From positions 302,665 to 308,838 of the forward strand of contig JADLKI010000005.1 in NCBI GenBank assembly GCA_015657395.1: DNA of 6,174 nucleotides, written 5' to 3'. Both the position numbers and the translations under genes were made by a program. Below are positions 1-5,968 of the stretch, piece after piece. Below the pieces are notes generated by a model. The model was not told where the DNA came from, made no database searches, and was given only the letters and a program-made list of their open reading frames with translations. Source of the DNA: Spirochaetales bacterium. Its GTDB lineage: Bacteria; Spirochaetota; Spirochaetia; Treponematales; Rectinemataceae. The first letter of the stretch is position 1. Every line of letters begins with the position of its first letter.

Positions 1-1090
1 CATTAGTATTTGCCTTCACGTGTAGAGAATTCTTTGCATCTGCGCGGGTCTGTCCAAATGGACCGCTTCGCAGCTCGTTCAGACGCTGATACGCATTGTT
101 CCTCAGAGCCGCAGCGGTGGCCGGGAAAAGATATCCAAGAGTCTCCGCTACCGATATCGCCGCAATAGTCCCTTCCTCGATTGCTGTACTTGCCTCTTCC
201 ACACCACCACAATCGCCAGCGATATATATCCCTTCCACTGAGGATTCCAAGTGTGCATCCACCTTTGGGATGAACCCTCCCAATATTGGCGACCAGACAA
301 ATTCGCATTTTGCGACGTAGGCCAGTTCTGTCATGGGAGAAAGTCCGCACGCGATGCAGACCATATCGAGATCCAATGATTCCTCTGTTCCCAAAATCGG
401 GACAAAGTCTTTATCGAGTCCGACGATTACTGCCTTTTCAACATAGCCGTCTCCCAAGACCTCCTTTACGGTATGCGAGGTCAATATTCGCATTCCCAGA
501 CGGGCTACTTTTGCAGAATGTACGGCGTATGCCCCTATTTCAGGCTTGGCCTCAATGATCGTGACTTCTTCAGCGCCCGCCTGTAATAGCTGGTAGGCAA
601 TGATGCATCCGACATTCCCGGCTCCCACCATCAAAACCCGCTTCCCTGGGAGGATCCTATTGACATTCATACTCGTCTGTGCAGCGCCGGCAGTCATCAC
701 TCCAGGCAATGTCCAGCCGGGGAATGAAATAGCATTTTCGGAAGCCCCTGTCGCGATAATGGTTTTCTCGGCCCTGATCTGTTCGGTTATTCCTCCGTGG
801 CATACGCTCAAGATCTTTGAATCAAAGATAGACCATACCGTCGTGCCCATCATAAGCTCAACATTGCTGGCCCCAAGCTCGCTGCAAAACTGTCGCGCGA
901 TGTCTATGCCTCTAATTCCCGCTTTATGAGCCTCTGAACCGAAGAATTTATGCGTCTGCTTGATCAATTGTCCGCCAGGCCTTACATACTCATCAATGAG
1001 TGTTGTTTGGACGCCAAACTTTGTAGCCGTAGTTGCTGCCGCAATTCCGGCCGGACCGGCACCTATAATGGCGAGCTCTATTTTTTTCAT
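1..1090 (-). CDS. FAD/NAD(P)-dependent oxidoreductase, alpha subunit of a three-component amine/amino-acid dehydrogenase (partial, 3' end beyond left edge)
   Basis: Seen: an uninterrupted frame from ATG at 1090 to the left edge gives 363 residues without a stop. It has an N-terminal FAD-binding GAGPAG (residues 10-15), an acidic D33/E34 at the end of beta-2, PGGQL (38-42), an IATGA strand (112-116), a second Rossmann motif GAGNVG (156-161) and the C-terminal FAD motif AGDCGG (291-296). No CxxC redox pair is visible, which argues against thioredoxin reductase. Known: this layout is that of the HcnB-like/OoxA-like alpha subunits, related to the central part of sarcosine oxidase SoxA, which carry a flavin and pass electrons from the beta-subunit active site. 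Members are usually about 400-480 residues, so roughly 40-120 are missing, possibly including a C-terminal BFD-type [2Fe-2S] domain. The start lies 6 nt after the gamma stop, with GGAGA 9 nt upstream. Inference: cytoplasmic or membrane-associated alpha subunit acting with the two genes before it. Confidence 0.88.
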   Translation of the reverse strand, partial: MKKIELAIIGAGPAGIAAATTATKFGVQTTLIDEYVRPGGQLIKQTHKFFGSEAHKAGIRGIDIARQFCSELGASNVELMMGTTVWSIFDSKILSVCHGGITEQIRAEKTIIATGASENAISFPGWTLPGVMTAGAAQTSMNVNRILPGKRVLMVGAGNVGCIIAYQLLQAGAEEVTIIEAKPEIGAYAVHSAKVARLGMRILTSHTVKEVLGDGYVEKAVIVGLDKDFVPILGTEESLDLDMVCIACGLSPMTELAYVAKCEFVWSPILGGFIPKVDAHLESSVEGIYIAGDCGGVEEASTAIEEGTIAAISVAETLGYLFPATAAALRNNAYQRLNELRSGPFGQTRADAKNSLHVKANTN

Positions 1091-1096
1091 TGTCCG

Positions 1097-1408
1097 CTAT
1101 CTCCACTCTCCGTTGCCTTTCATCGAATTGATTACCATCCCCGCCTTGACGGGAGTAATACATGTCCTTATTCCTGGGATCCCATTCACCTCCATCATGC
1201 AATCCGTACATTGACCAATTCCGCAATAAAAAAAACGGGGCTCTCGGTTTCTCTCAGTAGTACGGAATTGTTTATACCCTGCCTCCATCAATACGGCTGC
1301 AATCATTTCATTTTCACGAACAAGCATTGGTCTTCCGTCGACTGTTATCTCGACCAACCTTGATTCAGTCTCTCGTCCGAGGATGGGATGATCTAATATT
1401 CTGTCCAT
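1097..1408 (-). CDS. (2Fe-2S)-binding protein, gamma subunit of a three-component amine/amino-acid dehydrogenase
   Basis: Seen: 103 residues with cysteines at 62, 67, 70 and 83, spaced C-x4-C-x2-C-x12-C, the arrangement of plant-type [2Fe-2S] domains of the Fer2_4 kind. An ITVDGRPMLV strand (21-30) and a helix beginning MIAAVL (35-40) precede the cluster as in that fold. Known: proteins of about 100 residues like this are the gamma subunits of HcnA/D-hydroxyproline dehydrogenase type enzymes and correspond to the N-terminal domain of sarcosine oxidase alpha; they relay electrons between the two flavoproteins. The frame is open upstream to an ATG at 1468, but that start would overlap the end of the DAO gene, so 1408 is preferred. 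It gives the family length and lies 13 nt after the previous stop, although its ribosome site (GAGAG about 10 nt upstream) is modest. The alpha gene starts 6 nt downstream. An 8-base T run in the coding strand encodes the Phe-Phe pair just before Cys62. Confidence 0.87.
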   Translation of the reverse strand: MDRILDHPILGRETESRLVEITVDGRPMLVRENEMIAAVLMEAGYKQFRTTERNREPRFFYCGIGQCTDCMMEVNGIPGIRTCITPVKAGMVINSMKGNGEWR

Positions 1409-1421
1409 TTTTGCGTTTCTC

Positions 1422-2555
1422 TCATATAATGTCGAATCTGCTGTATGAGAGTTCCTGAACAGGAACACTCGTGCTTCCGTTGAGAATCAAATCAGCGCAT
1501 GCTATACCGCTCGCCGGCCCAAGGCAGAATCCATGGCCAGAGTAGCCTGCATTCACAAAGAAGTTTTCAGGGCTGCGAGCGAAACCGATCATACAGCATC
1601 CGTCCGGAGACGCCTCATTCCACCCCGAGTATGTTCTAATCAACGAGAGCTGTCCCACATTGATTTTACTGAACATTTTGGCGGTGCAGTGGCACAGGAA
1701 CTCTATTACATCGTAACCGACATCATGCCTCGGAAATTGATCCAGAGGCGCGTTCACATCGGTGACAAGCAGATTTCCATGTGCTGTCTGGTTCCAAAAG
1801 CCGTATGGCTTTATGCTCATGTACGGACTGAGTGTATTGGGAGGCAGTTTCTGCGTTATTCCTACCTGGCAGAGATGCGGCTTGATAGGAACGTTTGTGC
1901 CCGCCATTTTCCCGATTTCTCCCGCCCAGGCGCCTGCGGCGTTGACAACAACCTCTCCTGAAAAATCTCCCCTGTTCGTTTTTACACAGGTAATTCTGTT
2001 GTTGCTTATTTCAAAACCTATTACTTCGGTCTCTGTATAGATTTTCACTCCGTTTCTTTTTGCAGCCTGCGCAAAAGCAAAAGTCGACCGAAGAGGGTCC
2101 GCCGTCCCGTCGCTTGAACAGAACGTGCCCCCCAGTATTCTTTTGCCGTAGATGTCGGCATCGACGTCGACATTGGGAATCATGTCCTTGATCTCATCTA
2201 TGCTGAGCCATCGGACAGGAAGTCCGGCAGCCTGTTCTCTCACGACTCGGTGTTCGCGCTCGTGAAGACGTTCTTCCGTGACGATGAGGCATAGGTTCCC
2301 CACCCTCCTGTACTCGACATCAAAGCCCAGTTCTTCCGACAAACTCTCCCACAAGGTCTCACTGTATATGGCAAAGGCCAGCTCTTTAGGATCCCTTGTC
2401 TGTGCTCTGACCCCGCTGGAGTTCCTCCCGGAACCTTCGGCGCCGCAGAATTTCTTTTCTATGATAATGACACTTGAACCACGCTGGGAAAGCCTGTATC
2501 CAAGCGCACACCCCATTATCCCGCCTCCGATAATGATCACATCAGCAGTTTTCAT
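1422..2555 (-). CDS. FAD-dependent oxidoreductase of the DAO family, catalytic beta subunit of a three-component amine/amino-acid dehydrogenase
   Basis: Seen: 377 residues from the chosen start, with an N-terminal dinucleotide-binding GGGIMG (10-15), an acidic E33 at the end of beta-2, the SGRNSSG segment near 42-48 that contacts FAD in this family, an SGWNEASPDG segment in the C-terminal third, and the closing GYSGHG (337-342) followed by a Pro-Ala-Ser-Gly helix. Known: this is the D-amino-acid oxidase/glycine oxidase/sarcosine oxidase beta fold. Proteins of this size beside a small [2Fe-2S] protein and a Pyr_redox FAD protein are the catalytic subunits (HcnC, OoxB, D-hydroxyproline dehydrogenase beta) that oxidise a C-N bond. 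Start choice: ATG at 2561 is two codons longer but its GAG is only 1 nt away, whereas ATG at 2555 has that GAG 7 nt upstream. It follows the second permease by 9 nt. The substrate is not identifiable; sarcosine, D-amino acid, hydroxyproline or opine are all possible. Confidence 0.9.
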   Translation of the reverse strand: MKTADVIIIGGGIMGCALGYRLSQRGSSVIIIEKKFCGAEGSGRNSSGVRAQTRDPKELAFAIYSETLWESLSEELGFDVEYRRVGNLCLIVTEERLHEREHRVVREQAAGLPVRWLSIDEIKDMIPNVDVDADIYGKRILGGTFCSSDGTADPLRSTFAFAQAAKRNGVKIYTETEVIGFEISNNRITCVKTNRGDFSGEVVVNAAGAWAGEIGKMAGTNVPIKPHLCQVGITQKLPPNTLSPYMSIKPYGFWNQTAHGNLLVTDVNAPLDQFPRHDVGYDVIEFLCHCTAKMFSKINVGQLSLIRTYSGWNEASPDGCCMIGFARSPENFFVNAGYSGHGFCLGPASGIACADLILNGSTSVPVQELSYSRFDII

Positions 2556-2564
2556 ATACATTCT

Positions 2565-3239
2565 CTAGTTGTTTTGTTCGTGCCTACCGACACGATTTTC
2601 GAGTATCTTCCCAATTTGACCAATGACGAGTGTGAATATTATGTAGAACAGGCCGAGAATCGTGAACAACTCGAAGTTTCTGTATGTCAGTGAAGCCGCA
2701 TATCGAATGAAGCCTGTCGCTTCCATGACACCGATGATCGAAAAAAAGGAAGTATCCTTCAATATCATAGTGCATGACGATATGAAATATGGAAGTACAG
2801 ATCGTATTCCCTGAGGTATGATTACTCTCGTATACGCCTGCGTTTTGGTAAGACCGATTGAAAGAGCAGACTCCATCTGAGTCCTGGGCACAGACTGGAA
2901 ACCAGCCCTGAACGTCTCAGCGGCATATGCCCCGCCATTCAGTCCCAAGGTAACGACTCCCGCTTTGATGGAATCGAGGGTTACACCGAGGAACAATGGA
3001 ATACCAAAATAGACAAACAACATCTGGACAAGGAAAGGCGTTAGCCTGAAAGACTCAACATAGACACGGATGACTCCTCTGACTACCTTATTGTTTGTTG
3101 TCAACAGTGCACCGAGGACTACCCCGATAATTGATGTAATGATGATGCAGATGAGACCGAGCCTTATCGATAACCAACAGGCCTTAAGGAAATCGGGGAA
3201 GTAATTTCTAATGACGTCAAAATGAAAAACATAATCCAT
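2565..3239 (-). CDS. Polar amino acid ABC transporter permease (second permease, HisM/GlnP family)
   Basis: Seen: 224 residues, strongly hydrophobic, with likely membrane spans near 24-46, 68-86, 92-108, 150-170 and 190-208. The YVESFRLTPFLVQ stretch (60-72) is the signature of the amino-acid (PAAT) permeases. The cytoplasmic coupling loop lies at about 121-146: QMESALSIG, then a conserved Gly, then IIPQ, so the usual E-A-A reads E-S-A here. Known: two such permeases form the channel that takes substrate from the binding protein and docks on the ATPase through the EAA loop. The start is 3 nt after the first permease stop, and its AGAGGA ribosome site lies within the last codons of that gene, which suggests translational coupling. 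The two permeases are similar but not duplicates, so a heterodimer is inferred. Confidence 0.93.
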   Translation of the reverse strand: MDYVFHFDVIRNYFPDFLKACWLSIRLGLICIIITSIIGVVLGALLTTNNKVVRGVIRVYVESFRLTPFLVQMLFVYFGIPLFLGVTLDSIKAGVVTLGLNGGAYAAETFRAGFQSVPRTQMESALSIGLTKTQAYTRVIIPQGIRSVLPYFISSCTMILKDTSFFSIIGVMEATGFIRYAASLTYRNFELFTILGLFYIIFTLVIGQIGKILENRVGRHEQNN

Positions 3240-3242
3240 AAC

Positions 3243-3923
3243 CTATTCCTCTATTTGAAGCGTATTAGCCTGAAGTTTTTTCTCTGCATATTTACCCAGC
3301 CTGAAGAATGCAAAGAGTATGACGAAGTAGACGACTCCGCACGCCAGATAAATTTCAAATGGCGCATAGAGAGCGGCAGACATTGCATCTGCTCTTTTTG
3401 TCAGTTCAGGAACATTGATAACGCTCAAGACCGCCGATGATTTTGTGGTGGTTATGAACTGGCTGATACAGGGCGGGATCATTTTCTTGAATGCCTGCGG
3501 CAGGATAATCCGGTAAAAAGCCTGCTTGGGGGTCATTCCCAGGGAATAGGCGGCATAACTCTGGGTTTGATGTATCGACAGGATACCGCCACGAAAGATT
3601 TCCGTAAAATATGCACCGCTCCACAGGCTCAGTGAAAATATTCCCGCAGTGATGGGGTTCAGATTTATGCCGAAGAACAGCGTTATCCCAAAGAAAAGCC
3701 AAAGAACCTGAACGAGAAACGGGACTCCACGTATTATCTCGACATAAATCCGTCCGATGAATTGAAGGATTTTGCTTCTGCTCAATCTGACAGCGGCCAT
3801 AATCAGGCCGATTATTGCACCTAAAAAAATCGAAGCGATGACAACTGCAAATGTTATCGGAGCGCTTCTGGCAAGAATAGGCAGGTATTTCCAAAAGATC
3901 GACCAGTTGAAATATGGTTGCAT
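3243..3923 (-). CDS. Polar amino acid ABC transporter permease (first permease, HisQ/GlnP family)
   Basis: Seen: 226 residues from ATG at 3923. Likely membrane spans lie near 20-44, 66-86, 90-108, 150-172 and 190-209. The YVEIIRGVPFLVQVLW segment (60-75) is the PAAT permease signature, and the coupling loop at about 121-146 reads SYAAYSLG, a conserved Gly, then IILPQA. Here Tyr replaces the usual Glu of the EAA motif. Known: an inner-membrane permease half of an amino-acid importer. Start choice: the frame is open upstream to 4046, but that part overlaps the ATPase gene and encodes a polar, Arg-rich stretch unlike any permease N-terminus. ATG 3923 lies 13 nt after the ATPase stop with a purine-rich GAAGGGGG site upstream. 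Its C-terminal end carries the ribosome site for the next permease. Confidence 0.93.
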   Translation of the reverse strand: MQPYFNWSIFWKYLPILARSAPITFAVVIASIFLGAIIGLIMAAVRLSRSKILQFIGRIYVEIIRGVPFLVQVLWLFFGITLFFGINLNPITAGIFSLSLWSGAYFTEIFRGGILSIHQTQSYAAYSLGMTPKQAFYRIILPQAFKKMIPPCISQFITTTKSSAVLSVINVPELTKRADAMSAALYAPFEIYLACGVVYFVILFAFFRLGKYAEKKLQANTLQIEE

Positions 3924-3936
3924 AGTCAAGCCCCCT

Positions 3937-4725
3937 TCACCAGTCAATCTTTCCTTTGAGCGCCCCCTCAAAGAAATCCCGCACGCACTGATGGTCCGCA
4001 TCATAGAACAACTTGTTCGTATCGCCCGTTTCGATGATCTCCCCATCCTCCATAAAAATTATTCTGTCTGCAATTTCCTTCGCGAAACCGAGTTCATGGG
4101 TGACGATCATCATTGTCATTCCCTCTTTTCCCAATTCCCGCATCAAATCGAGAACCCCCTTCACCAACTGAGGGTCAAGAGCAGAGGTAACCTCATCGAA
4201 AAACATGAGAATAGGGCTCATGGCGATCGCCCTGATTATTGCCACTCGCTGCTGTTGTCCTCCGGAAAGCTGTGAGGGATACGAGTCTTTTTTTGTCTGG
4301 AGGCCGATTTTTTCAAGCAGTCGCAGAGCTTTCTCGACCGCCTGTTCCTTGGGAATCCTGAGAGTCCGCGTAGGTCCCTCGATTATATTCTGCAGTACCG
4401 TCATATGCGGGAACAAATTGAAGCTCTGGAACACTGTGGCCATCTTTTTTCTCGCGTCGACAGTGTCCTTTATTTTCTTTTGATAGAAAGACTCATTCTT
4501 GTAATATCCGTTGATCAGTTCTCCTTCAAGGAAAATCTTTCCGGATTTAACTGGCTCAAGAAGATGCAGGCAGCGAAGCAACGTGCTTTTGCCGGCACCG
4601 CTTGGCCCAAGTATTACAATCTTTTCCCCACAGGACACTTCAAGAGAGATGTTCCTCAATATTTCGTGTCCGTTGTAGTCTTTACAGATATTCTCACATT
4701 TCAGGAGAAGCGTGCTTTCTGACAT
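3937..4725 (-). CDS. Polar amino acid ABC transporter ATP-binding protein (HisP/GlnQ family)
   Basis: Seen: 262 residues with a complete set of ATPase motifs: Walker A GPSGAGKST (40-48), Q-loop Gln100 in VFQSFNLFPHMTV, signature LSGGQQQR (153-160), Walker B ILMFFDE (172-178) with catalytic Glu178, D-loop SALD (181-184) and switch His210. Between beta strands near 71-95 there is an extra charged segment before VFQ, like the insertion in HisP-type ATPases and longer than in short GlnQ-type proteins. Known: this protein dimerises on the cytoplasmic face and powers uptake through the two permeases. Start choice: an in-frame ATG at 4791 is possible, but it would translate through the 13-bp hairpin and add 22 residues absent from the family. 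ATG 4725 gives the normal MSESTLLLKCENICKDY start, although its ribosome site (AGAGA) is only moderate. It is separated from the binding-protein gene by 69 nt. Confidence 0.95.
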   Translation of the reverse strand: MSESTLLLKCENICKDYNGHEILRNISLEVSCGEKIVILGPSGAGKSTLLRCLHLLEPVKSGKIFLEGELINGYYKNESFYQKKIKDTVDARKKMATVFQSFNLFPHMTVLQNIIEGPTRTLRIPKEQAVEKALRLLEKIGLQTKKDSYPSQLSGGQQQRVAIIRAIAMSPILMFFDEVTSALDPQLVKGVLDLMRELGKEGMTMMIVTHELGFAKEIADRIIFMEDGEIIETGDTNKLFYDADHQCVRDFFEGALKGKIDW

Positions 4726-4753
4726 TTCTTGTTCTCTCTTCGCATGCGTAATC

Positions 4754-4785
4754 GTAATCTCCCGGTTGAAAGACCGGGAGATTAC
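4754..4785 (-). repeat. Perfect 13-bp inverted repeat (hairpin) between binding-protein and ATPase genes
   Basis: The arms at 4754-4766 and 4773-4785 are exact reverse complements (one arm reads GTAATCTCCCGGT) with a 6-base loop. It starts 10 nt after the binding-protein stop and ends 28 nt before the ATPase start. No T run follows on the transcribed strand, so it is not a standard intrinsic terminator. In other PAAT and maltose operons an RNA hairpin at this place protects the 3' end of the binding-protein message and keeps its level above that of the membrane parts; the same role is inferred here. Confidence 0.8.
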
Positions 4786-4794
4786 ATTCATACT

Positions 4795-5631
4795 CTATTG
4801 TCCTAATTTGACTTCATTAGCATTTACTTCAAAAGGATTTTCAATTACAGGAATCGTCGGGAACCACTTTTTCCAAAGCAGTGCATATTCGCCTGAGTTC
4901 TTGAAATCAATCAGGAAAAGGTTTGCCCAAAGCCACAGGCGGAAATTTCCTGGCTTGACTGCAAATCCAGTGGTGATGAAGGCTCTCAAGTCATTGGTCG
5001 CAATTAGCTTAATCCGCGGATTGGCCGCCTCAAAGCTGATCATCGCAGCATAGGATTCTGTGACAACATCAACTTGCCCTCCGACAAGCGCCTGAATCGC
5101 CAACTGGGGGCTCGCAAAGGGAACAATCGTCACGTCTGGGAAATTGGCAAGGACATAGGCCTCCGCAGCGTTCCCTCGCCCGGTACCGACTTTTACACCT
5201 TTCTTCAGATCATTCCACCCTTTTATGTGAGTGTTGTCTTTTCTGACCGCAAGCGTCTGTGCACCATAGTTTTCGAAGGCCAAAGTGAAGTCTACCGTGG
5301 CAGCCCTACTGGGAAGCCTCGCCATGTTCGCTATGATGATATCCCATTTGTCCGCCAGCAGCCCCGGAATAAGGGCATCCCATTCAGCCTGGACTATTTC
5401 GCATTTGACACCGAGTTTCTTGGCAAAAGCCTGAGCAATATCCGGCTCAAGCCCCATCAGCTGATTCGTGGCTGGATCAATAAACATCCTTCCCGGATCT
5501 TGGTTGTACATGCCGATTCGGACGGTTCCTTTCTTCAGGATCTCATCCAAATCAGCGGAAAAGAGCTGAGGGACAGCAATAGTTGCAATAAAAAGGATGA
5601 TTGCAACATTCTTCATCTTCCTCAAATTCAT
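4795..5631 (-). CDS. Polar amino acid ABC transporter substrate-binding protein (periplasmic, SBP_bac_3 family)
   Basis: Seen: 278 residues. The N-terminus has Lys/Arg (4, 5, 7), a hydrophobic core (about 8-22) and a likely signal peptidase I site after FSA (26); no lipobox Cys is present, so a soluble periplasmic protein is expected. The mature part follows the SBP_bac_3 pattern: GTVRIGMYN (35-43), GLEPDIAQAFAKKLGVK (60-76), LPSRAATVDFT (106-116) whose Arg109 sits where the family binds the ligand carboxylate, VGTGRGNAAE (148-157), and VDVVTES (187-193). At this last site the family usually has an Asp that binds the ligand ammonium; here it is Glu192. Start choice: AGGAGG lies 5 nt before this ATG, while the open frame further upstream (to 5763) is AT-rich and has no ribosome site. 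Known role: captures substrate and delivers it to the permeases. First gene of the operon. The ligand is unknown. Confidence 0.94.
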   Translation of the reverse strand: MNLRKMKNVAIILFIATIAVPQLFSADLDEILKKGTVRIGMYNQDPGRMFIDPATNQLMGLEPDIAQAFAKKLGVKCEIVQAEWDALIPGLLADKWDIIIANMARLPSRAATVDFTLAFENYGAQTLAVRKDNTHIKGWNDLKKGVKVGTGRGNAAEAYVLANFPDVTIVPFASPQLAIQALVGGQVDVVTESYAAMISFEAANPRIKLIATNDLRAFITTGFAVKPGNFRLWLWANLFLIDFKNSGEYALLWKKWFPTIPVIENPFEVNANEVKLGQ

Positions 5632-5636
5632 ACTTG

Positions 5637-5642
5637 CCTCCT
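5637..5642 (-). promoter_or_regulatory. Strong Shine-Dalgarno site for the binding-protein gene
   Basis: The minus strand reads AGGAGG, a full match to the anti-Shine-Dalgarno core, 5 nt before the ATG at 5631. It is the best ribosome site in the window, fits the high output expected of a binding protein, and decides the start against the ATG at 5763. Confidence 0.85.
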
Positions 5643-5671
5643 CGTATGAAATAAGCTTGGAATAGTTTCGC

Positions 5672-5689
5672 ACAACTTTTTCTAGTTGT
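5672..5689. promoter_or_regulatory. Candidate operator or leader hairpin: 6-bp dyad ACAACT / AGTTGT
   Basis: Perfect 6-bp inverted arms at 5672-5677 and 5684-5689 with a 6-base spacer, 41 nt upstream of the binding-protein ATG. It could be a repressor operator just downstream of the promoter or a weak RNA stem in the leader. Short dyads arise by chance in AT-rich DNA, so confidence is low. Confidence 0.3.
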
Positions 5690-5713
5690 AAAGACAAAAT
5701 AATAAAAAATTTA

Positions 5714-5741
5714 AATTTATTTTTCATATTGTTAAAAACAA
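5714..5741 (-). promoter_or_regulatory. Weak candidate promoter of the transporter-dehydrogenase operon
   Basis: On the minus strand TTGTTT (5741-5736) and TAAATT (5719-5714) are spaced 16 nt, matching the sigma-70 consensus at 3 of 6 and 4 of 6 bases. The flanking A/T tracts (5743-5763) could act as an UP element. The leader would be about 75 nt. Several other hexamer pairs in this AT block match as poorly, so only the general location is suggested. Confidence 0.25.
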
Positions 5742-5742
5742 T
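5728..5742. promoter_or_regulatory. Candidate operator: dyad ATTGTT-3-AACAAT
   Basis: A perfect 6-bp inverted repeat with a 3-base A/T spacer, inside the AT-rich block. It overlaps the weak -35 candidate TTGTTT and shares the TTGT/ACAA core with the dyad at 5672-5689, about 55 bp away centre to centre. This placement would suit a regulator, but AT-rich sequence makes chance palindromes common. Confidence 0.3.
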
Positions 5743-5968
5743 TTTATATATTTTAAAAAACAATGCTGAGCAGGACGAACCATTTTAAACCTCAATTATC
5801 TGAAAACTGAAGACCCTGAACTGCGGCACAATCGTTCCATCCTTTGACAAAAAGATATGGCCCAGGACAGATCAGTAGCTCACAGTCGAGGATATTAACG
5901 GATTTTCAGAAATTTCAGGTTGTGTATGGTGGACATGATTCATAGAGTACGAGAACAGAAGTACCACT

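Larger units (their letters stand above)
5632..5968. other. Intergenic region (337 nt) between the right-edge oxidoreductase and the transporter operon
   Basis: No convincing gene is visible. The part next to the operon (about 5695-5763) is extremely AT-rich: 5701-5760 contains 3 G/C of 60. It holds a 12-bp AT palindrome at 5707-5718 (AAATTTAAATTT) and the dyad at 5728-5742. The far part (about 5770-5968) has ordinary composition and only short open frames on the minus strand, the longest read here being 37 codons (5795-5905) with no ATG. I found no GC-rich hairpin with a T run to end transcription of the right-edge gene, so its terminator is either Rho-type or not recognisable. Confidence 0.6.

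Noticed and set aside
1..5. TAATG stop/start overlap at the left edge, looking like a tight gene junction
   Set aside because: Neither the TAA nor the ATG is in the frame of the alpha gene, which reads AAT through this point.
3..350. A 115-codon minus-strand frame ending in TAA at 3-5
   Set aside because: It overlaps the alpha-subunit frame in another register. The frame starting at 1090 stays open to the left edge and carries the FAD/NAD motifs, including AGDCGG in the same stretch, so the 115-codon frame is a shadow.
1..2555. Assignment as hydrogen cyanide synthase (hcnABC)
   Set aside because: The subunit types match, but gene order is beta-gamma-alpha rather than hcnA-B-C, and the amino-acid importer in the same operon suggests catabolism. 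Kept only as a family relation, so no symbols are given.
4754..4785. Intrinsic terminator after the binding-protein gene
   Set aside because: The stem is strong but is followed by GATTACGCATGCG rather than a U run, and the ATPase must be expressed with the rest, so full termination is unlikely.
4726..4791. Extension of the ATPase to ATG 4791
   Set aside because: It would run through the hairpin, adds 22 residues not typical of the family, and ATG 4725 gives the expected N-terminus.
5074..5649. A 191-codon plus-strand open frame opposite the binding-protein gene, and similar plus-strand frames opposite the other genes
   Set aside because: They have no recognisable family features and sit antisense to clear motif-bearing genes; they are mirror frames.
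5632..5763. N-terminal extension of the binding protein by 44 residues to ATG 5763
   Set aside because: It is translated from the AT-rich promoter region (Phe/Lys/Asn/Ile-rich), would bury the signal peptide, and has no ribosome site, while ATG 5631 has AGGAGG at 5 nt.
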